64,000 bases of DNA from Trematomus loennbergii (lineage: Eukaryota > Chordata > Actinopteri > Perciformes > Nototheniidae): contig JAAOOA010000011.1 of the NCBI GenBank assembly GCA_012861695.1, forward strand, positions 2,048,501 through 2,112,500, read 5' to 3'. The notes beneath the pieces were generated by a model. That model was not told where the DNA came from. It saw nothing but the letters and a program-made list of their open reading frames with translations, and searched no databases. Below, in pieces: positions 55,765 through 64,000 of this stretch. Every line of letters starts with the position of its first letter. The stretch's first letter is position 1. The position numbers and the translations under genes were made by a program.

Positions 55765-56610
55765 ATGCCTACCTTGCAGCCTTCAGCTTGGTCTAAAACC
55801 ATAATGAATTATCCAGCAAAAGCCTTAGCCTGGAACCAGGAGTTAAGTATCCTCATGGGTCTCAGGGGACTGTTGGTCATTCTGGCACAGCCAACTTCTA
55901 GTGCTGTTGCCAGTAAAGAATGGCTCATGTCTGTCCACCCTAAGGACGCTTATTTTGAAGTTCCTATACTTTTTATATGTAGTTCCTTCCATAGCCTTCA
56001 AGTCTGTTTTAGGAATGCACCCATTTTGGCTCTCCCCACGGGTGTTCACCAGCTGAGTTGTGGTAGTCCTCTTGCCCTTGCAGACTGTGTAGGCTCTATG
56101 GAGGGGGTGTGGACCATATAAAGCACATCAATATACTGAAGCACTTCCGGCCAAACCTGAAAGGGAGGCATGTGCTAATCTAGTTGGACAACACCATGAA
56201 CATTTTTCATATAAATCTTTATGGTTGCACCAAATCCGATGGGGAAGTGGCAGCTTCATACAGAGGTGGTGCACAGAGTCTCTGGACAAGAGCAGAGGTA
56301 GAACTCCTTGCCTAAAAGATGTTGACCCACTGTTCCTAATGGTTCTCCCTAACAAAGGTGATCCCCTGTGATTGTACCAACACACTACTCTTAGAGTTCT
56401 TTCAGGGGCCCATGCTTCTTCTGGTGGGCCCCTTTGTGACCAGTAAGGACCAGGTTCTCCCTGCTGCACAGAATCTGCTGCGGGATGCCCTGGTGTCGTC
56501 CCAGCAGGAAAGGATATCTTCCCTCAGCTGTTGGTCGTATTTTGCATCCCAACGTCTGCTGCGTTCAGCTGTGGGTTTGGCACAGTACTTGAAGAGGGGG
56601 AAAACAGTGC
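55765..56610 (+). pseudogene. DIRS-type retrotransposon polyprotein remnant
   Basis: DIRS elements use reverse transcriptase, RNase H and a tyrosine recombinase. The frame from 55765 shows WLMSVHPKDAYFEVPI, matching the DIRS polymerase motif (x-S-x-D-LKDAYFH-x-P-x), and later a degraded FR-x-LP-x-G region. From 56128: KHFRPNLKGRHVLI, stop, LDNTMNIFHINLYGCTKSD, corresponding to the RNase H block L-x-x-F-L-P-x-L-x-GRHVLVRTDNT-x-x-x-x-IN-x-x-GG. It is followed by SLWTRAEVELLA and WFSLT as in the DIRS linker. Many stops and frameshifts; the recombinase domain is not identified. Confidence 0.77.
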
Positions 56611-58001
56611 CAGTACTCCCTTATAACATATTAGCATGTGTATCAGTAAACCATTATTACGTTGAATAACAAGCAAAGTCCTTCTCAGTCTACTCCAGGT
56701 TTAATTATACTGCCCTTTATTTGAAATAGCAAAATAAATATATATAAGTGGAGATGAAGACCTTCACAACTGAAATCAAAGAGTTTAGTGTGTACAGCAG
56801 AGATGAAAAGAGTAGATCTACTACAGTTTCCTACTCAAGTAAAATTACAAGTAAGCGCACTTAAATACATGTTATAATAAATGATCAAAATATGCATTCC
56901 TGAGTAGAGTAACTAGAATGAACCAGAGTACACTAAGCATTAGGCTACATGAATACAAAACATCAAAGTTGCAAACACAGGTGAATAAACAATATAAGCC
57001 CAGTCTATGCCACAAACAGTCTATGCAAAAAACACATAACCGTGTTAGGCTATAGCAAAGAAAGTGTGGCAGTGTTTTAAATTGACGACAAGGTAGCGCG
57101 TACTTAACCAACCTTGAAACACAAGTGTTTAATTTCTCTCTAATTAAACAGACAACAGCAGAGGATGGAGTTTAGGTTGTTTAGGTGCACTAATGTCAAC
57201 ACCTGAGCGCGTGCAGCTTTGAGTACCCGCAGGGAAGCAGTGCTCCCTGGGTAAGACAGTTTTTTCCCTTTAGTGGGAAAAGGTCAATTGAACATGATTT
57301 GAGAGGGCTGAGCACCGGCAGCCTGTGAGAAGTGCAGCTACGCAAATAAAAGTCACGTTACACCAAAGAGTGAAAGTTGAAAGAGCAGTGATTGCATAGA
57401 ACCTCCTCACATGGAGCCCGTCCTGTGGTCTCGCTGGTCTTCCTTTCAATCCTTGGTGCATGCAGAGCTAAGGTGGTTGTCGGGCGGTTTTGTCCTTTAC
57501 TCCATAACTCAGCGTGTAGGAAGGCTACACCCCTTGGATCTTCTGCTCAGGTGTTCAGGTGTTCATGTGACTGTTGGTGTCAATTATTCAGGATTGAGCA
57601 CTGCCTTTGGCGGTCGGTATGAGGATGAGATATTGATTCAGTTGGTCAGTAAATGTCTATAATGTGTTACTTTATTTGTATACTTAATGTATGATTCTAT
57701 TTCCAAATTCAGTCTTTTTTTTATTGAATATCATATGAATTATGAGGAAGGCTTCTTTGGCAAAATAGTTTTGCATTTGTTCAATGCTGAGATCTAACAA
57801 TACTGAGATATCAGTGTTTCACGCTGTGCAGAAATGCCATCACATCAATGATTTGATTCTGTAGATAAACAGCGGTACACATGAATGTTCTGCAACAGAA
57901 TCAGAGTCTGCTGATCCGTGTGAGAACGCTTGTCCCTCAGCATATGCATATATAAGCCTACAATACACTTTCAATTACAACACTGTTCCTGTTCTCTCTT
58001 T

Positions 58002-58003
<2 letters not shown>
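56611..58003. other. No gene seen
   Basis: Mixed-composition DNA. The small frames at 57.4-57.6 kb show no domain. It includes no recognisable transposon ends. Confidence 0.45.
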
Positions 58004-59429
<1,426 letters not shown>

Positions 59430-59875
59430 CTGCAGAAACCAAACGCTGCAGATACAAAACACTGCAAGAAGCTCAAAACACAACGGAGACCAGGGGACAC
59501 TAAAGAGTGACGCACACAGCTGGGAGACCAGGAGACACTAAAGAGTGACGCACACAGCTGGGAGACCAGGGGACACTAAAGAGTGACGTACACAGCTGGG
59601 AGACCAGGGGACACTAAAGAGTGACGCACACAGCTGGGAGACCAGGGGACACTATAATAATCCTGAACGTCACCAAGCGCTCCGGTCCCAGCTGTGTGCG
59701 TCACTTTTTAGTGTCCCCTGGTCTCCCAGCTGTGTGCCTCACTTAATTTTAGTGTCCCCTGGTCTCCCAGCTGTGTGCGTCACTTAATTTTAGTGTCCCC
59801 TGGTCTCCCAGCTGTGTGCGTCACTTTTTAGTGTCCCCTGGTCTCCGTTGTGTTTTGAGCTTCTTGCAGCGTTTG
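59430..59875. mobile_element. Small foldback element built of 38-bp repeats
   Basis: The left arm (59430-59652) starts CTGCAGAAACCAAACGCTGC and holds four to five units in inverse orientation (GTGACGCACACAGCTGGGAG, ACCAGGGGACACTAAAGA). The right arm (59690-59875) holds four units in direct orientation and ends TGTTTTGAGCTTCTTGCAGC. The centre is about 38 bp. A single arm is present at 17.24-17.52 kb. No duplication identified; no coding sequence. Confidence 0.85.
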
Positions 59876-60960
59876 ATCATTGTCATGTGATGATGAATCT
59901 TATTAAAAAAATATAGATTTGAGTTGCTGTAAACCTCAGTTTAGTCTTTTGTTAAAAAAGATAGACCATATTTTCAATTACTGCTGTTGAAGAATATTGA
60001 GTCGTTTGTGTCGTTTTGTGTGGTGGCTGAATCTGAATGCATTTTGCAATGATTACCCACAATCCAAACTATGTTTTCCTCTGCTTCTGAATAGCACAAG
60101 GCAAATGGATAAGTCAGTAAACTGAAGCATCAGGTTGGTGTGAGCACTGGCTCACTTTCTCTTTCCCTCTCCACTGACAAAAACCCAAATGTAAACTGGA
60201 CTTGACAACCAAATCGTCCCCTCCCCTCTACCCGCCAGTGCTTGGCTTGTGTTTGGGCCCCAGAAACCCATTTTAACCACAGGCATTTACAAGCTCCCCT
60301 CTAAACAACCTGCCAGGTGCTTTAAGCCTCCCGCTGAAGGGCGGCAGAACGTTATGAGACTCCAATAAGATTAGAGCAGAATGGGCTGTGAATAGAAGAA
60401 TGGACGCTCTGATAATGGGAAAGATTGTTAGCACAGCGATGTGTTGCTCTGAGCTCCCATGACCAATCCACAACTAATGAGCATTCAGTGAGCGTGCTCT
60501 ATGTCACAAGTGTCCAAGGCTATGGGGACACTGAGGCGAGCAATTTCTCATATTTGTCAGAAACATGGGCTTAATGCTTCGGTCAAGTTTTACTTTAATT
60601 GTATGAATTCAATTTACTGGGGACGTTCTCACACCAGATGAAAATTCATGGGGCTGGTCACCCAAAAGAGAGTATTTCATTGTGAGATGTTTATTTCAGC
60701 TTCCAAACAAATGTGTAGTTCTGGTAATAGCTTTACATGCTGGTAATAACATAAACAAATAAATAATAATAAATAAATTCAAGGCCTTGCTCTTTTCAAT
60801 TTTATTTAAATGTTAATGTACATAAACATTGCTTAGCACTCTTTGAAGACAATTTGTTATTCCACATCAAGCACTGGGAGGCTGTGCAGCTAAATGCTAA
60901 CATGCCCACAATGTTGACGCCAACATGCTGAAGTAGGCGTAACTTGTTGGACATCTTGGT
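59876..60960. other. Apparently single-copy non-coding DNA
   Basis: No gene. 60100-60540 has balanced composition and ordered short motifs (for example CATGACCAATCCACAACTAATGAG split across 60458-60481) of the kind seen in conserved non-coding elements; unproven. Confidence 0.45.
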
Positions 60961-60978
60961 TAGCATATACTTATTTAG

Positions 60979-61003
60979 TTGGAATGCTGATACAGCATTC
61001 CAA
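60979..61003. repeat. 11-bp hairpin with 3-base loop
   Basis: TTGGAATGCTG, ATA, CAGCATTCCAA. It stands at the start of a dispersed repeat that continues with ACTATATGTTATGCTACGGA. Confidence 0.93.
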
Positions 61004-62830
61004 CTATATGTTATGCTACGGACAAAAAGTTATTATTATTCCGCCGGCTTATTTTGGCCCTCTTCTCCTCCCACATTCAACATCGCAGAAACTCCGTTCA
61101 AACATCAAAACGTTCAGCTCGGTCGGGAATCGATGGCTATTACTTTTATCATTCATAACTTTCATAATTCCAGAGATACATCCCATAATCATCACATTTT
61201 TAACCATTGAAGTCAATGGAGAAATTCTTCAGACTTCAACAAATCTTCATGCGACTTCAACTGCTAACTGTTCATTCATACTTTCACTCAGAAACCTCAT
61301 TCCAACTTTAAAATGTTACACATCTTTCTGACATTATTCGTGTAACACAACTTTTAAATCTGATTCTTACTTTTAGAGATATTAAACATTGTTCAGACCT
61401 TGGTAAAGAGGCTTTCTTCAGATTTTAACATTAACTAGAGTGCGTGATGTCACAGCTAGAGTGGAGGAAATCTTGAAATTTGCCTTCATATTTTTTTTAA
61501 AACTGCCATAATTCCCAAACCCTACATTCCTGAGACATCATTTTTCATGACAAACGTAGGAAAACATCTCGTAGCTTGAAAAATGACAAATAATTAAGCA
61601 AAATAATTAAACAAAATGCCTCTTGAGGGCATGAAGTGACAAAAACGTTCAACATGCCTCCATTAAAGCCCATTGTAATTTCAGGCTGATATTTCCTCAC
61701 GGTAGCAGCCGCACACCTTTAGTTAAACTGCCAAAAAGGCCACATTATTAACCCGAAAGTACACAAAAATTACACTTCAGATACTCAACTTCCTTGACAT
61801 GCTTCACGTTTTGAAATTTCACAGATATCTGTTACGGTTCTTCGACAAAACGTTCACATGTAAGAGGTTTATCTCTCATTCAGAACAATGGAAACCTTTG
61901 ATCTCTGCACACCTCGTTAGCTCAAATATAAACACCTGTGTCATGGAACACGATGATGTCATAACACACAGGTGTTCGTGTTTGAGCTAACGACGTGGTC
62001 ACTGGAGTTTAACAGACTGTCTGAGCCTATTCTTTTCTGTCTGATGGAGACTTCATACTGACTTCAACATGTTCCACCTATTTTATACATTATTGGTGAC
62101 ACACAGCTGTCGTCGTTAGCTCAAATATAAACACCTGTGTCATGGAACACGATGATGTCACATTGACAGGTTTGGTAACGATGCAGCCATCAACGCATCT
62201 AAGCGTATTATGGGGTGTCATCAAATGCCGTTGCCATGGCGACAGACCACTCGCCATGAAGCACGATGTCGCTGTAAGTCCAATGGACACGGTCCGATCG
62301 TCCCCCAAACTTCGCTTGTATATCACCGGTCCAGCCCTCAACAGCTCTACGTCAATTATGGGGTTTCTTCAAATGCCGTTGCCATGGCAACACAATGCTC
62401 GCCATGAAACACGGTTTTCTCATAACTTCAGTGAAAATGCTCCAAACGGCCCAAAACTTCACAGGTTTGGTAACGATGCAGCCATCAACGCATCTAAGCG
62501 TATTATGGGATGTCATCAAATGCCGTTGGCATGGCACAGATCATTCACCATCAAGTTAGTTCAAAAGTTTGCAGTTCAAATATTCTGCTGCTTTTCCAAG
62601 CCTTTTTACTTTCTTTTCTTCTCTCATCACACATTCAAGCCCCCAGTGTTCATGTATCATTTCAATCTAAATTCTTCACTTTCTTCTTACACATTACATT
62701 TCAGCATAGCAGTTTAGCGTCAGCTTTTCAGCATAAAGCATTCCCACTAGCAATTTCTTCAGGAATTGCATTCTCTAGTTAGGAATAACCTGCAGGTGGC
62801 ATGGAGGACAAGACAAGCTATCATCAGAGG
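61004..62830. repeat. Dispersed-repeat region with internal duplications
   Basis: Two internal duplications are readable. GTTAGCTCAAATATAAACAC then CTGTGTCATGGAACACGATG occurs at about 61916 and 62116. GTTTGGTAACGATGCAGCCA then TCAACGCATCTAAGCGTATT occurs at about 62168 and 62464. No credible gene; frames are incidental. Confidence 0.7.
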
Positions 62831-62831
62831 T

Positions 62832-63114
62832 ACGTCCACACGGTTCCGTCGCGTTGAAGCTTGCCGGTGGGCGTGTCTGGCGCGACCAACAACCAATCAC
62901 ATTAATCTTCCGCCCGGACACACAAGCACACGGTTTGATTGGCTAGCGCTTGTACCTTCGACGCTTAAAAAGTTGAACTTTTCTCAACTTTCACCGCGAG
63001 CAATGGAGGCAAAGCGACGCGACCACAATGCAGTTCGGCAAAGCTTGACGTCACCCCATTCAAAGTGAATGGGAAGCGTCTCCGTTGAAGCACGCAACGG
63101 AACCGTGTGGACGT
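62832..63114. mobile_element. Short MITE (ACGTCCACACGGTTCCGT ends)
   Basis: Ends ACGTCCACACGGTTCCGT and ACGGAACCGTGTGGACGT are inverted and perfect over 18 bp. 283 bp, non-coding. Target duplication not resolved. End style resembles Harbinger MITEs. Confidence 0.8.
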
Positions 63115-63592
63115 TACGTTAGGATTCATCCCTTGGAGACTATGAATGTCTGTTTTAAATATCATGGCACCCTTCAAACTGTTGAGATATTTCAATCTTG
63201 ACCAAAGTGGACGATTGTCCGACAGACCGATATTACCATCCCTATATCCACTTAGGAAACGAAAAATAAATTCCTAATTTCAGAAGATGTCCCTTTGTTT
63301 CTCCCGTCTCCACCAACTGCCGGCTCTTAGTAGGCGGTGTACGCTGAGTTTATAAGAGGCAAGGTTAAAGACAAAGATGAATCAGATGGTTAAAAATTAA
63401 AAGATTTTCTCATGAAACTTACATTTGTCAAAGCTTCAGAACCTACTGTGACATTCACGGTTTGATGACATCACAACAAAAGTACAGTGAGTCTATGTAT
63501 TTACAGGGTTTTATTGAGTTAAATCTGTTTTGCATGGTCTGAGAGACAGGTGCATTTAGAGTGACACACACACACACACACACACACAACAC

Positions 63593-63628
<36 letters not shown>

Positions 63629-64000
63629 CTAAGGGGCTTTATCCCAAGGCTTGTGTCTTTCTCTCCCTCGACAGAGCGAGGTGATGTTTAATGGAAAGTT
63701 AATATGGCTTTAATGCTTGTCGCCGCACTTCGACACCGAAGGCCCCACTAATCCACTCTGTTCCACACCGCCTGGAAACAGATGCTCCGGTCGAGGGACA
63801 CTGAAGACAGATAGAGAGAGGGGAGAGAGAGAGAGAGGCTGCTATTGACTGGTTCACTGAGCTCTACTGAAACACTACACTGTTTCTACAGAGACATATC
63901 CCATGTCACAAGCCTGTACCTCTGATGCTAGCTGCTTCCTGTCCGTTGTGAATGGGAAGTTACATTTGTACATTTGTAAACTTTGTAAACAAAAAAGTTA
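63115..64000. other. Apparently single-copy non-coding DNA
   Basis: No gene. It contains a short CA microsatellite (63563-63625) and a GAGA run near 63810-63836. Confidence 0.5.
63563..63625. repeat. (CA)n microsatellite
   Basis: CA run with an ACAACACAACAC interruption in the middle. Confidence 0.96.

Noticed and set aside
61799..62717. Several overlapping frames in the 61.8-62.8 kb region
   Set aside because: They lie in internally duplicated dispersed-repeat DNA, overlap on both strands and show no domain.

Overview
The window reads as repeat-dense intergenic DNA from a ray-finned (probably percomorph teleost) genome. Evidence: long CA/GT dinucleotide arrays, fish-type L2/CR1 LINEs, a DIRS element, and many hAT, PIF/Harbinger, CACTA and TTAA-target DNA transposons. 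I see no complete host protein-coding gene. Almost every reading frame with recognisable coding character belongs to a transposon, and nearly all are broken. The organism call is an inference from repeat content.

Layout. 0.75-4.8 kb: two 5'-truncated LINEs, the second split by a hAT element. 6.9-12.9 kb: a nest with a TTAA element interrupted by a 5.5-kb hAT, which holds a second hAT (transposase remnant), a long-inverted-repeat (foldback) element, a TTAA MITE and a Harbinger MITE. 13.4-15.3 kb: a relative of the foldback family with an 8-bp target duplication. 16.4-17.5 kb: a deleted hAT carrying a transposase C-terminus, then a 38-bp tandem array. 18.1-24.2 kb: a CACTA element inside a CACTA element; the inner one carries a third element encoding a CGGBP1-like zinc-finger exon. 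25.8-29.0 kb: a ZBED1-like hAT enclosing a ZBED5-like hAT, which encloses two further MITEs. 29.1-39.8 kb: a 10.7-kb foldback element with a perfect 8-bp target duplication, whose core holds a stack of later insertions (fish repeat, GTF2IRD2-like hAT, another hAT, L2 LINE, 3-bp-TSD MITE). 42.9-47.6 kb: a ZMYM1-like hAT transposase broken by TTAA MITEs, which themselves host a solo LTR and a Harbinger MITE; then a PIF/Harbinger transposase fragment. 48-52 kb: more hAT and TTAA elements. 52.4-54.4 kb: small exon-like segments with good splice sites, part of a unit also found at 15.3-16.3 kb. 55.8-56.6 kb: a DIRS remnant. 59.4-59.9 kb: a small foldback element of 38-bp repeats. 60.9-63.1 kb: dispersed repeats and a MITE. 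The remainder (4.8-6.1, 24.2-25.5, 39.8-42.7, 56.6-59.4, 59.9-60.9, 63.1-64 kb) looks like single-copy non-coding DNA with microsatellites.

The main interest is architectural. Target-site duplications can be read directly for about twenty insertions. For several of them an uninterrupted paralogue (an empty site) also lies in the window, so insertion order can be reconstructed from the sequence alone. The strongest candidate for something poorly described is the foldback family with CAACCTGGTCTCACC ends and 8-bp target duplications. It appears as a core-less 1.2-kb palindrome, a 1.9-kb relative and a 10.7-kb cargo-laden copy, and no transposase is visible in any of them.
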